NCBI GenBank assembly: GCA_004295085.1
Contig: SHNF01000005.1
Coordinates: 1 to 64,000, forward strand
DNA length: 64,000 bases
Source: Planctomycetota bacterium
Lineage (GTDB): Bacteria > Planctomycetota > UBA1135
Direction of reading: 5' to 3'
Part shown: positions 32,456 through 40,680 of the stretch, piece by piece
Numbering within the stretch: the first letter of the stretch is position 1
Layout of the letters: each line of letters begins with the position of its first letter
Position numbers and translations under genes: made by a program
The notes under the pieces: generated by a model
What the model saw: only the letters and a program-made list of their open reading frames with translations
Databases searched by the model: none
What the model was told of the DNA's origin: nothing

Positions 32456-34073
32456 GCCGGCTGGATTCTACGGCGCGCTGGCGCTGGCGCTGCTCGCGGG
32501 CGCCGGCGCTTGCGGCGGCGAGGCGCCTCCGCCCGCAGCGTCGGCGGGCCATGTGTTCCCGCTCGGACCCTTGCCGCCACAGTACCAGCCGCCGCCGGAT
32601 GGCGATTTCGTGCCGCGCCACCTCGAGCACATGCTGTACGGCGGGCGCGACGCGCTGCACTACGCGCAGGGCCGGTTGGCCGAAGCCGGCCCGGCCGCCG
32701 TGCCGGCGCTGATGCAGGCGCTGGAGCCGAAGCTCCGCGACGAGCGCTATTTCGCGCACGTGGTGAGCCTGTGCCAGGCTCTGGGTCGCTGCGGCGACCC
32801 GCAGACGGCGCCGCTGCTGCTGCGGGTGGTGCAGGAGGCGCCCGTTCCCGTATGCCGCAGCAGCGCGCTCGAAGCCCTGCAGGAGCTGGCGGCGGAAGGC
32901 GTGGCGGCGCACCTGGTCCCGCTCCTGTCCCAGGAGACCGAGATCGCGGTGCGCCAGCGGCTGATCGAGGCGCTCGGCGTCCTGGGCGGGCCGGAGGCCG
33001 CCGACTGCCTGGAGGCGCTGGTGGTCGCGGCCGTGCGCGCCGAGGCCTCCGAGGACGCGCGACGCGACGGGACCCTGGCCTGGAACAGCCTGCTGCTGCT
33101 GCGCGACGCCGGCGCGCTGGCACGCCTGCAGCGCCTGAGCGACTTGGTCGGGCCGCTGCTGCGCCTGCAGGCCCTGATCGTGCGCGCCGAGCTGGGCGAG
33201 ACCGGGCTCACGGCCGCGATCGCCGAGCATCTGGACGCCCAGCGCTTCCCCTCCGGGCAGCTGCGTGCCACGGCAGTGGACGCGCTGGCCGCCGCGGGCG
33301 CCTGGAACGAGGCCGTGCGCGCCGCCGCGGATCCGGATCCCAAGGTGCGACGCGCCGTGGCCAGGAGCCTGCGCTCGCCGTCGGCGCCACCAGCCGAGGC
33401 GGCCGCGCTCCTGCAGGCCCTGGCGCACGACACAGACCCGGGAGTGATGGAGGAGGCGCTGCGCAGCCTGGTCGCGCGCGACGATCGGCGCGAGCTGGAG
33501 CCGTGGCTGCGCGCCCTCGCGGAGTTCCCGCTCGGCGCCGGCAGCACCGACGCGCTCAACCTGCTGGCGGACCCGGGCCTCGCCGACCCGCGCACCTCCG
33601 CCGTGCTGCTGCGGCGCTGGCGGTACTGCGACGCCACGCAGCGCGTGGACGTCGTGCGGGCGCTGGGCGCGCTCGGTGATCCGGCCGCCGCGGAGTACCT
33701 GGGGCGTGTGCTCGTCGACCCGGAAGAGGAGCGCGGCGTGCGGCAGGCGGCCGCGGTGGCCCTGGCCAACTTCGGCGCCGCCGGGCTGGAGCCGCTGTTG
33801 CGCGCTGCGCGCGCCGGCATGGACGTCGAGACCGCGGCCGCGGTGCTGCCCAGCCTGGCGAGCCTGGCTCGCCGCCACGCCGCCGCGGCGGATTACCTGT
33901 CGGCCTTGGCGGCGGACACCGGGGCCCAGGACGCGGCCCGCCGGATGGCGATGGACCTGCTGCCCAAGGCCCTGGGCGAGGGCGCGGTGGCACCGCTGCT
34001 GCGCGCCCGCGACGCGGAAGCGCGCACGGAGGTGCGCGGCTACCTGGACGGCGTGCTGCGCGCGTACTTCTAG
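32454..34073 (+). CDS. HEAT-repeat lipoprotein
   Basis: 539 residues. Lipoprotein signal peptide ending LAGAGAC (Cys20). After a Pro-rich linker there is a long array of HEAT repeats, for example RLAEAGPAAVPALMQAL, LCQALGRCGDPQTAPLL, RLIEALGVLGGPEAADCL and ALGALGDPAAAEYLGRVL. It should form a curved scaffold anchored to a membrane and facing the periplasm. The binding partner is unknown. The start is shared face to face with dus. Confidence 0.84.
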   Translation: MPAGFYGALALALLAGAGACGGEAPPPAASAGHVFPLGPLPPQYQPPPDGDFVPRHLEHMLYGGRDALHYAQGRLAEAGPAAVPALMQALEPKLRDERYFAHVVSLCQALGRCGDPQTAPLLLRVVQEAPVPVCRSSALEALQELAAEGVAAHLVPLLSQETEIAVRQRLIEALGVLGGPEAADCLEALVVAAVRAEASEDARRDGTLAWNSLLLLRDAGALARLQRLSDLVGPLLRLQALIVRAELGETGLTAAIAEHLDAQRFPSGQLRATAVDALAAAGAWNEAVRAAADPDPKVRRAVARSLRSPSAPPAEAAALLQALAHDTDPGVMEEALRSLVARDDRRELEPWLRALAEFPLGAGSTDALNLLADPGLADPRTSAVLLRRWRYCDATQRVDVVRALGALGDPAAAEYLGRVLVDPEEERGVRQAAAVALANFGAAGLEPLLRAARAGMDVETAAAVLPSLASLARRHAAAADYLSALAADTGAQDAARRMAMDLLPKALGEGAVAPLLRARDAEARTEVRGYLDGVLRAYF

Positions 34074-34079
34074 CCGTGC

Positions 34080-34952
34080 TCACTCCGGCGGCAGGCGCCG
34101 GGCGATCCAGGCCACCAGCAGCGACACCACCGGCGCCAGCAGGGCCCAGGGCCACAATCCTGCCGCGAGCAAGGCCACTGCCGGAACCAGGGGTGCGCCG
34201 GCCAGTCCGCGCCGCACGGCCGACTGCACGCGCGCCGGGGGCCATTCGGCCGTGGCGTCACGCACGGCCGGCGGCAGCAGCCATGCAGCCAGCGTGGCGA
34301 TGCCCGCGAACAGCAGGGGCGAGCCGTCGCGCACGCCGGTGAGCAGCAGCGGACAGGCGGACGCGGCGATGACGTAGCTCAGGCCGCGCTGTCCGACGGT
34401 CCCGGTCTCCTCGTACGTGGCCAGGCGCGAGATCATCAGGAAGTAGCAGGAGTACGCCGCCACCGCCCATACGAACACGGGGCGCTGCGACAGTACGTCG
34501 CTGTCGAAGTACGCCAGGCCGCCGAACGCGAGGCTCAGGGCGCGCGCCACTCCCAGCAGCACCGGACCGAGCCAGCGCCGGACCGGGCGCCGCCCAAGGT
34601 CGTACACCAGCACGATTGCGGCCAGGAGCAGCGCCGCCTTCGCGGCGTCGGCGGGCAGCGCCAGCCAAGCCACGGCGGCTCCGGCCAGCAGCAGCAGCAG
34701 CCCGGCCGCCAGCGCCGCGGTCGCGGACACGCGACCACTCGGGATCGGGCGGCCGGGCCGATGCTGCGCATCCGGCGCGCGGTCAGCCCAGTCATTCAAG
34801 ATCATGCCGGAGTGGTACAGCAGCAGCACGCTGGCTGCGGCGGGCAGCAGCCGCTCATCCAGGCCGGCCCCGGAGAGCAGCGCGCCGGCGAGCACGTCCC
34901 AGGCCACCGTGGGAAACAGGGCCGCCCGCAGAAGGCGCAGCCAGGCCGCCAC
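34080..34952 (-). CDS. UbiA-family prenyltransferase
   Basis: 290 residues from GTG 34952, polytopic with eight to nine hydrophobic segments. The first Asp-rich motif is clear: NDWADRAPDAQHRPGRPIPSG region with Asn53, Asp54, Asp57 and Asp61, which binds Mg and prenyl diphosphate. The second motif is less clear (YDLGRR near residue 115). The substrate may be a quinone head group, haem or a lipid. It is the third gene after dxr and rseP, so isoprenoid chemistry is a shared theme. Confidence 0.88.
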   Translation of the reverse strand: MAAWLRLLRAALFPTVAWDVLAGALLSGAGLDERLLPAAASVLLLYHSGMILNDWADRAPDAQHRPGRPIPSGRVSATAALAAGLLLLLAGAAVAWLALPADAAKAALLLAAIVLVYDLGRRPVRRWLGPVLLGVARALSLAFGGLAYFDSDVLSQRPVFVWAVAAYSCYFLMISRLATYEETGTVGQRGLSYVIAASACPLLLTGVRDGSPLLFAGIATLAAWLLPPAVRDATAEWPPARVQSAVRRGLAGAPLVPAVALLAAGLWPWALLAPVVSLLVAWIARRLPPE

Positions 34953-34955
34953 GCG

Positions 34956-36758
34956 TCAGCCGCCGAGCAGGCGCTGGATGTCGTGGGACAGCGCGAACAA
35001 CAGCAGGGCCATGACGGCCACGAATCCGGCCAGGTTGATCCAGCCCTGGGTGCGCTCGCTCAGCGGCCGGCCGCGGATCTTCTCGATGAGGATGAAGAGC
35101 AGGTGTCCACCGTCCAGGGCCGGGATGGGCAGGAGGTTCAGGACGCCCAGGTGCAGCGACAGCATGGCCAGGAAGAACAGCAGCGGCACCAGGCCCTGCT
35201 CGGCGCTGGCGTGGGTGAGCTGGCCGATGGTGATGATGCCGCCCAGGTTGCGCCGATCCACGTCGCCGGTGAAGAGCCGCGTGAGCATCAAGAACACTTC
35301 GCGCACCATGCGCTGCGCCTCCGTGACCCCGATGCGCAAGGCCGCGAACAGGTTGTCGCGGCGCACGACCTCTTCCAGCACGCGCTGCGCCAGGGCGAAG
35401 TTCCAGCGCGGCAGCGGGGCGGGCTGTACCTGCAGCTCGATCGGCTCGTCCTCGCCCGGGCGCGCCACCAGGAAGCTGACCGGCTGGTCTCCGGCGGCCG
35501 CCACCGCCTGCGCCAGGTCCTCGAAGCTGTCGGAGATCGTGTGGTTCACGCGCAGCACCCGGTCGCCGGTGCGCAGGCCGGCGGCGGCGGCAGGAGTGCC
35601 CGGCGTGACCTCTACCACGAGCTCGTCGTACGGCCCCAGCCACAGCTGCGCCGCGACCTCCTGCGCGCTCAACGGTGCGTCCAGCACGAGGTCCAGGCGC
35701 GCGCCGTCGCGCTGCACGGCCAGCCGTTGCAGGCCGCCCGCGCGCACGGCCGCAGACAGCACGTCGCCGCGCCGGCTGACGGGCGCGCCGTTGGCTTCCA
35801 GAACCTGGTCTTCCGGGCGCAGCAGCGAACGCAGCGCACCGGCCCGCAGCCCGCGCACGCGGTTTTCCAGCCGGCGCACGCCCACCTGCGGCGGGTCGTC
35901 CGGGCCGGGCGGCTGGCGTTGCAGCAGCAGCTCCTGCTCGGCGATTCCGCCTTCTGCGCCGGCGGACGCGCGCACGCGCAGGCGCAGGGTCTCGCCGGAC
36001 CAATACAGCGCCTGCTCACGCATGACGGCGGCGTCGAATGGGGTGCGCACGTCCACGCCGTCCACGGCCAGGATCCGCGCTCCGACGGGGAGCGCCGCCT
36101 CGACGCCACGCGCCGCCGCCAGCTCCAGGGGGAACTCCTTCTCGAATGGCGCGCCGACGCCGGCGAGGCGCAGGCCGTACGCGGGCTCGTACTCCGGCGT
36201 CAGTCGGACGCGCGCGCCGCTGCCGTCCGGACGCTCGAGGTCCAGCTCGAGCTCGTCTCCGGCCTTGGCCAGGGCCACGGCCGAGAGGAACTGCTGGAAA
36301 CCATGGACTTCCGCACCGTCCACGGCCAGGACGCGGTCGCCGAGCTCGATCCCGGCGTGCCAGGCTGGCGTTCCGGACGCCACCACCCCGGCGACCGGCG
36401 CGGCCATCGGGACGCCGATGCGGAACAGCAGCGGGATCATCACCAGCGCGAACAGGAAGTTCATCAGGATCCCGCCGGAATAGATGAAGAAGCGCCAGCC
36501 CGGCGACGCGGCGCCGATCTCGCCCGGCAGCGGCGCGCGCGCCGAGTCCTCGCCGGCCGGCCGCACGTAGCCGCCCAGAGGGATGGCGGAAATGCGGAAG
36601 TCGGTGCCCTTGCGCACGAAGCCGACCAGGCGCGGCCCGAAGCCGAGCGAGAACACCAGCACGCGCACCCCGGCCAGCCGGCAGGCCACGAAATGCCCGG
36701 TCTCGTGCACGAACAGCAGCAGCCCGATGCCGAGAATGGCGGCGAGGAGAGACAGCAT
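34956..36758 (-). CDS. rseP: Site-2 intramembrane metalloprotease RseP
   Basis: 600 residues, about 150 longer than E. coli RseP. The zinc site is HETGH (His18, His22), and the C-terminal NLLPIPALDGGH provides the third ligand. FRISAIPLGGYVRPAGED is typical. Between the membrane parts there are two good PDZ-like domains (GTPAWHAGIELGDRVLAVDG; GTPAAAAGLRTGDRVLRVNH) and a further PDZ-like segment (LPVGARILAVDGVDV), which explains the extra length. It releases membrane-bound regulators. It starts five bases after dxr, a common pairing. Confidence 0.95.
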   Translation of the reverse strand: MLSLLAAILGIGLLLFVHETGHFVACRLAGVRVLVFSLGFGPRLVGFVRKGTDFRISAIPLGGYVRPAGEDSARAPLPGEIGAASPGWRFFIYSGGILMNFLFALVMIPLLFRIGVPMAAPVAGVVASGTPAWHAGIELGDRVLAVDGAEVHGFQQFLSAVALAKAGDELELDLERPDGSGARVRLTPEYEPAYGLRLAGVGAPFEKEFPLELAAARGVEAALPVGARILAVDGVDVRTPFDAAVMREQALYWSGETLRLRVRASAGAEGGIAEQELLLQRQPPGPDDPPQVGVRRLENRVRGLRAGALRSLLRPEDQVLEANGAPVSRRGDVLSAAVRAGGLQRLAVQRDGARLDLVLDAPLSAQEVAAQLWLGPYDELVVEVTPGTPAAAAGLRTGDRVLRVNHTISDSFEDLAQAVAAAGDQPVSFLVARPGEDEPIELQVQPAPLPRWNFALAQRVLEEVVRRDNLFAALRIGVTEAQRMVREVFLMLTRLFTGDVDRRNLGGIITIGQLTHASAEQGLVPLLFFLAMLSLHLGVLNLLPIPALDGGHLLFILIEKIRGRPLSERTQGWINLAGFVAVMALLLFALSHDIQRLLGG

Positions 36759-36762
36759 CGCT

Positions 36763-37881
36763 TCAGCGCAGCGCCGTGCGCAGCGCCCGGGCGTGCTGGC
36801 GCGCCCAGGCATCGGCGGCGGCGATGTCCGCGAGAGTGGCTGCCGGAAGCGGTGGCAGCGCGTCCAGGGTCTCGGCGCACACTGACGGGATCTCGGAATA
36901 GGGAAGCTGGCCCTCCAGGAAGCCGGCAACCGCCACCTCGTCGGCGGCGTTCAGGACCGCACCGGCGGCGCCGCCGAGCTCCGCGGCGCGCCAGCCCAGC
37001 GCCAGCGCGGGGTAGCGCTCTGGATCCGGTTCCTCGAAGTTCAGCTGGGCAAACAGGCGCGGAGAGTAGCCCTCCAGCGGCGCGGGCACCCGCGCGGGAT
37101 AGTGCAGCGCGTAGTGGATGGGGAAGCTCATGTCCGGAGGGCCCATCTGCGCCAGCACCGAGCCATCCACGAGCTCCACCAGCGAGTGCACCACGGACTG
37201 GCGGTGCTGCAGAACGCGCACGTGGCGGGCCGGAACACCGAACAAGTGCTCGGCCTCCAGGATCTCGAAGGCCTTGTTCATCATGGTGGCCGAGTCCACG
37301 GTGATGCGCGGCCCCATGCTCCAGTTGGGATGGGCGAGCGCCTGCACCGGGGTCACCGACTCGAGCTGGCACAACGGCAGGTCGCGCAGGGCGCCGCCGG
37401 AAGCCGTGAGGTACAGTCGCTTGACCTCGGAGCGGGCGCGGCCGGCCAGGCACTGGTGGATCGCGGAATGCTCGGAGTCCACGGGGACCACGACTGCGCC
37501 GGTGCGCGCCGCCAGCTCCATCAGGATGCCGCCGGCGAGCACCAGGGATTCCTTGTTGGCCAGCGCCAGGTGGCGGCCGGCGCCCAGCACCGCCGCGCTG
37601 AAGGGCAGTCCGGCGGCGCCCACCATCGCCTGCAGGCACACGTCGTAGTCGCCGGCGAGCAGCAGTTCCAGCAGCCGCTCGTGGTCCTCGGCCCTCGAGG
37701 TCAGGAACATGGCGGCCCCCGGGCAGCGCGCCGCCAGGGCGCGCAGGGGCGCTTCCCGCCGATGGGCGCTCAGCGCCAGCACCCGCAGCGGCGAGCCGGC
37801 CCGCTCCAGGAGGTCCAGCGCCTGGCATCCCACGGTCCCGGTCGCTCCCAGGATCACGAGCCGGCGGTGTGCCACTCCCAT
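36763..37881 (-). CDS. dxr: 1-deoxy-D-xylulose 5-phosphate reductoisomerase
   Basis: 372 residues; the second step of MEP-pathway isoprenoid synthesis. NADPH fold: VILGATGTVG. Catalytic and metal regions: ALANKESLVLAGG, VPVDSEHSAIHQCL, LTASGGALRDLP, VDSATMMNKAFEILEA and HRQSVVHSLVELVDGS. A TAGACT (37895-37890, minus strand) lies eight bases before the ATG. It diverges from purM. Confidence 0.97.
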   Translation of the reverse strand: MGVAHRRLVILGATGTVGCQALDLLERAGSPLRVLALSAHRREAPLRALAARCPGAAMFLTSRAEDHERLLELLLAGDYDVCLQAMVGAAGLPFSAAVLGAGRHLALANKESLVLAGGILMELAARTGAVVVPVDSEHSAIHQCLAGRARSEVKRLYLTASGGALRDLPLCQLESVTPVQALAHPNWSMGPRITVDSATMMNKAFEILEAEHLFGVPARHVRVLQHRQSVVHSLVELVDGSVLAQMGPPDMSFPIHYALHYPARVPAPLEGYSPRLFAQLNFEEPDPERYPALALGWRAAELGGAAGAVLNAADEVAVAGFLEGQLPYSEIPSVCAETLDALPPLPAATLADIAAADAWARQHARALRTALR

Positions 37882-37938
37882 CCGGCTTCAGTCTAGGTGG
37901 TCGGACGCGGGGATGGGAGCGGACCGGTGGCGGAGCCG

Positions 37939-37950
37939 TAGAATCCGGCC
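37939..37950 (+). promoter_or_regulatory. Leaderless-type -10 element (TAGAAT-N6-ATG) of purM
   Basis: TAGAAT at 37939-37944, six bases, then ATG 37951. No ribosome-binding site is present in the gap. Confidence 0.5.
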
Positions 37951-39003
37951 ATGTCCGCACCGGATTCCGCAACGGGCCTGCACTATCGCGACGCCGGCGT
38001 GGACGTGGATGCTGCCGATGCCGCCATCGAGCAGGCCAAGGATGCCATCCGCAGCACCTTCGGGCCGCGCGTGCTGGCCGACGTGGGCCTGTTCGGGGGC
38101 TTGTTCTCGGCGGCGGGCCTGGCCAAGGATCCGGTGCTGGTGGCCACCACCGACGGCGTCGGTACCAAGGTGCGCATCGCCGCCGCCGTGGGCCGCTACG
38201 ACAGCGTCGGCCATGACATCGTCCACCACTGCATCAACGATGCGCTGGTGCAGGGCGCCGAGCCGCTGTTCTTCCTGGACTACGTGGGCGTCGGCAGGCT
38301 CGATCCCGGGGTCGTCGCCGCGTTGATCCGGGGCTGCGCGGCGGCGTGCAAGGCGCACGGCGTGGCGCTTCTCGGCGGCGAGACCGCGGAGATGCCGGGC
38401 CTCTATCCGCCGGGCGAGTTCGATCTGGTGGGCACGCTGGTTGGCGTGGTCGAGCGCGAACACCTGCTGGACGGCGGCCGCGTGCGTGCCGGCGACCGCC
38501 TGCTGGGCCTGGCCAGCTCGGGCCTGCACACCAACGGCTATTCCCTGGCCCGCCGCATCGTGGAGGAGCGCCTGCGCTGGAGCTACGCCGACCCGTTCCC
38601 CGACATGGGCGGCCGCAGTGTCGCCGACGTGCTTCTGGAGCCGCACCGCTGCTACCTCGAGACGCTGCGCCCGCTGCTGCGCCTGCCGGCGCTGCACGCG
38701 ATGGCGCACATCACCGGCAGCGGCGTGCCCGGAAACCTGCCGCGCGTGCTGCGCGGCATGGGCGCGCGCGTGTCGCGCGCGGCCGTGCCAGGGTCGCCTT
38801 TGTTCACGACCCTGGTGCAGGCCGGCGGCGTGGAGCGCGAGGAGGCCTGGCGCAGCTTCAACATGGGCGTCGGCATGATCCTGGTCGTGGATCCGGGCGC
38901 GGTGCGCGAGCTGCAGGCGGCGTTGCGCGCTTCCGGCGCGACGGCCTTCGAGATGGGCCACGTGGACGCCGGTCTCGTCGAGGAAGTGGCATGGCTGGAC
39001 TGA
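37951..39003 (+). CDS. purM: Phosphoribosylformylglycinamidine cyclo-ligase (AIR synthase)
   Basis: 350 residues. It closes the imidazole ring in purine synthesis using ATP. Motifs: YRDAGVDVDAAD, VATTDGVGTKVRIA, GHDIVHHCINDALVQGA, LGGETAEMPG, SSGLHTNGYSLAR and FNMGVGMI. The loop usually written HITGGG reads HITGSG here, a mild change. purC lies far away at 6-7 kb, so purine genes are dispersed. The 3' end overlaps the next gene by 13 bases. Confidence 0.97.
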   Translation: MSAPDSATGLHYRDAGVDVDAADAAIEQAKDAIRSTFGPRVLADVGLFGGLFSAAGLAKDPVLVATTDGVGTKVRIAAAVGRYDSVGHDIVHHCINDALVQGAEPLFFLDYVGVGRLDPGVVAALIRGCAAACKAHGVALLGGETAEMPGLYPPGEFDLVGTLVGVVEREHLLDGGRVRAGDRLLGLASSGLHTNGYSLARRIVEERLRWSYADPFPDMGGRSVADVLLEPHRCYLETLRPLLRLPALHAMAHITGSGVPGNLPRVLRGMGARVSRAAVPGSPLFTTLVQAGGVEREEAWRSFNMGVGMILVVDPGAVRELQAALRASGATAFEMGHVDAGLVEEVAWLD

Positions 39004-39551
39004 GCGCAGGGCTGGCCCTGGTCCTGGCGGCGGCGGCAGCGGCCCAGGAGCCGGAAGCGGCGCCTCCGCCGGCGCGCACGCGCGCGGAACGGGAGCAGGG
39101 GCAGGCGCTGCAGCGGCTCGAGAGCCTACGCCGCGAGGCCTTTGCGGACCCGCTGACCTGGCGCAAGGCTGTCTTCGCGCTGCTCCTGCGCCTGGAACCG
39201 GCCGCGCCGGACCGGATCCTGCCGCACTGGGACCGCTTGGCCGAGAGCGGCGAGGAGCCGGATCTCGGCAATCGCATCCTGTTCCGCCGGCGCCACGGCC
39301 TGGCGCTGCCGCCGCCGCACCCGAACGAAGGCCGCGAATCGGTGCTGGAGCGGGCGCTGGCCGCGTGGGGCGAGCATCGCTTCGAGGCCGCCCGCGCACT
39401 CCTGCAGGAAGGCGTGCGCCGCTTTCCCGAGGATCCGGTGTTCGAACAGAACCTGCAATGGCTGGACCGCAGGCCGCCCATGGGCGTGGATCCGCGCGCC
39501 GGCGCCCGCCTGGCCGCCCTGGTGGTCCTGAGTGCGCGAGGCGCGCTGTGA
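38991..39551 (+). CDS. Small exported protein, unknown function
   Basis: 186 residues with a signal peptide (LSAGLALVLAAAAAAQ). Mostly charged helices (AEREQGQALQRLESLRREAF; VLERALAAWGEHRFEAARAL), the last resembling a TPR unit (EGVRRFPEDPVFEQNLQWL). A weakly hydrophobic C-terminal stretch (ARLAALVVLSARGAL) could be a membrane anchor. It is translationally coupled to purM. I do not recognise the family. Confidence 0.6.
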   Translation: MAGLSAGLALVLAAAAAAQEPEAAPPPARTRAEREQGQALQRLESLRREAFADPLTWRKAVFALLLRLEPAAPDRILPHWDRLAESGEEPDLGNRILFRRRHGLALPPPHPNEGRESVLERALAAWGEHRFEAARALLQEGVRRFPEDPVFEQNLQWLDRRPPMGVDPRAGARLAALVVLSARGAL

Positions 39552-39561
39552 CCGGTCCGCA

Positions 39562-40680
39562 ATGAGCTGCTGGCTCGCCGCCTGCGCGCTGGCCGTGGCC
39601 TTGGCGGCGCGGAACGCGCCCGCGCAGGACGGGCCGGAGCCTGGAATCGCCGCGCACGTGGCCGCATGGCTGCGCGCCCGGGCCGAGCCGGACCAAGGAG
39701 CGGGCGCCGCGGCCCTGGGCGCGATCGAGGCCGGCTTGGCGGCGGCACCGCTGTCCGCGGTGGACGTTTGGAGCCGCATTCTGGACCTGAGTCGGGTGCA
39801 GGATGCGCCCTGGCCTGTGGGGGTGGTGCACACGGCTCGCTCCATGGGCTTGTCCTACTGGGTGCGCCTTCCGGAGCCGTACGAGCCGCGCGCGCACCCG
39901 GTGCCCATGATCCTGATCCTCGCCGAGCCGGGACCGCAGCCGCCGGCGGAGATGGTGGAAGGGCTCCCGGAAGCGGTGCGCGACCAGGCGGTCCTCGTCG
40001 CCCTCGACCTGGCGCCGCTTCCGATCGGTGCCTGGCGGGACCAGTGGGCGGCGATCGGGACGCCCTTGGCCGAACTGTTCGCCAGCTTGCGCGTGGACCG
40101 CGACCGGGTCGCCGTGGTCGGAAGCGGTGTGGGCGCCGACCTGGCGGTCTTGCTCGCAGCCTTGCATCCGGAGTGGTTCCACGCGCTGGGACTGGTCGGC
40201 GGGGCCGCGGCCCCGGAGGAGCCTGGCGCGCGGGCCCTGCCGGTGCGCGCGCTGCATCCGGACCTGCCGCAAGCGGCGCTGTGGTGCCTGCAGCAGCCGC
40301 CGCGGGATCCGGATCCGCGCGCGTTCGATCTGACCCTGGCCGATCCACGCATGGGCCGCGCGTTCTGGGTGCACGTGGTCGAGTTCGACTACGCCGGGGT
40401 GTCGTCGCCGGGCACGACCGCCCAGCTGCAGGTGGCGGCCGACCGCGCCAGCAACACGGTGCGCATCGACGGCGTCGGCGTCGACCAGGTGGATCTCTAT
40501 CTCAATGACCGTCTGGTGGACCTGGACCGGCCGATCCACATCGTGCGCAACGGGTTCAACTACGACTTCCACGCGGCGCGCTCGCTGCGCATCGTGCTGG
40601 AGCTTTTCTACCGGCACCGCGACCCCGGATCCGTCTACCCCGTGATCGTGCGCGGACTGTACCTGCCCCGCCGAGACTGA
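39562..40680 (+). CDS. Exported alpha/beta-hydrolase-like protein
   Basis: 372 residues with a signal peptide (LAACALAVALAARNAPAQ). Residues 105-260 look like an alpha/beta-hydrolase core (YWVRLPEPYEP, PMILILAEPGPQPP, VLVALDLAPLP, RVAVVGSGVGADLAVLLA). The nucleophile turn reads VGSGVGA rather than GxSxG, so activity is doubtful. The C-terminal domain has NTVRIDGVGVDQVDLYLND and RLVDLDRPIHIVRNG, a beta-domain I associate with planctomycete esterase-like proteins. It directly abuts the next gene. Confidence 0.62.
   Translation: MSCWLAACALAVALAARNAPAQDGPEPGIAAHVAAWLRARAEPDQGAGAAALGAIEAGLAAAPLSAVDVWSRILDLSRVQDAPWPVGVVHTARSMGLSYWVRLPEPYEPRAHPVPMILILAEPGPQPPAEMVEGLPEAVRDQAVLVALDLAPLPIGAWRDQWAAIGTPLAELFASLRVDRDRVAVVGSGVGADLAVLLAALHPEWFHALGLVGGAAAPEEPGARALPVRALHPDLPQAALWCLQQPPRDPDPRAFDLTLADPRMGRAFWVHVVEFDYAGVSSPGTTAQLQVAADRASNTVRIDGVGVDQVDLYLNDRLVDLDRPIHIVRNGFNYDFHAARSLRIVLELFYRHRDPGSVYPVIVRGLYLPRRD

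Noticed and set aside
39562..40680. Active lipase/esterase
   Set aside because: The fold looks hydrolase-like, but the nucleophile turn is VGSGVGA rather than GxSxG and no clear acid-histidine pair was found.
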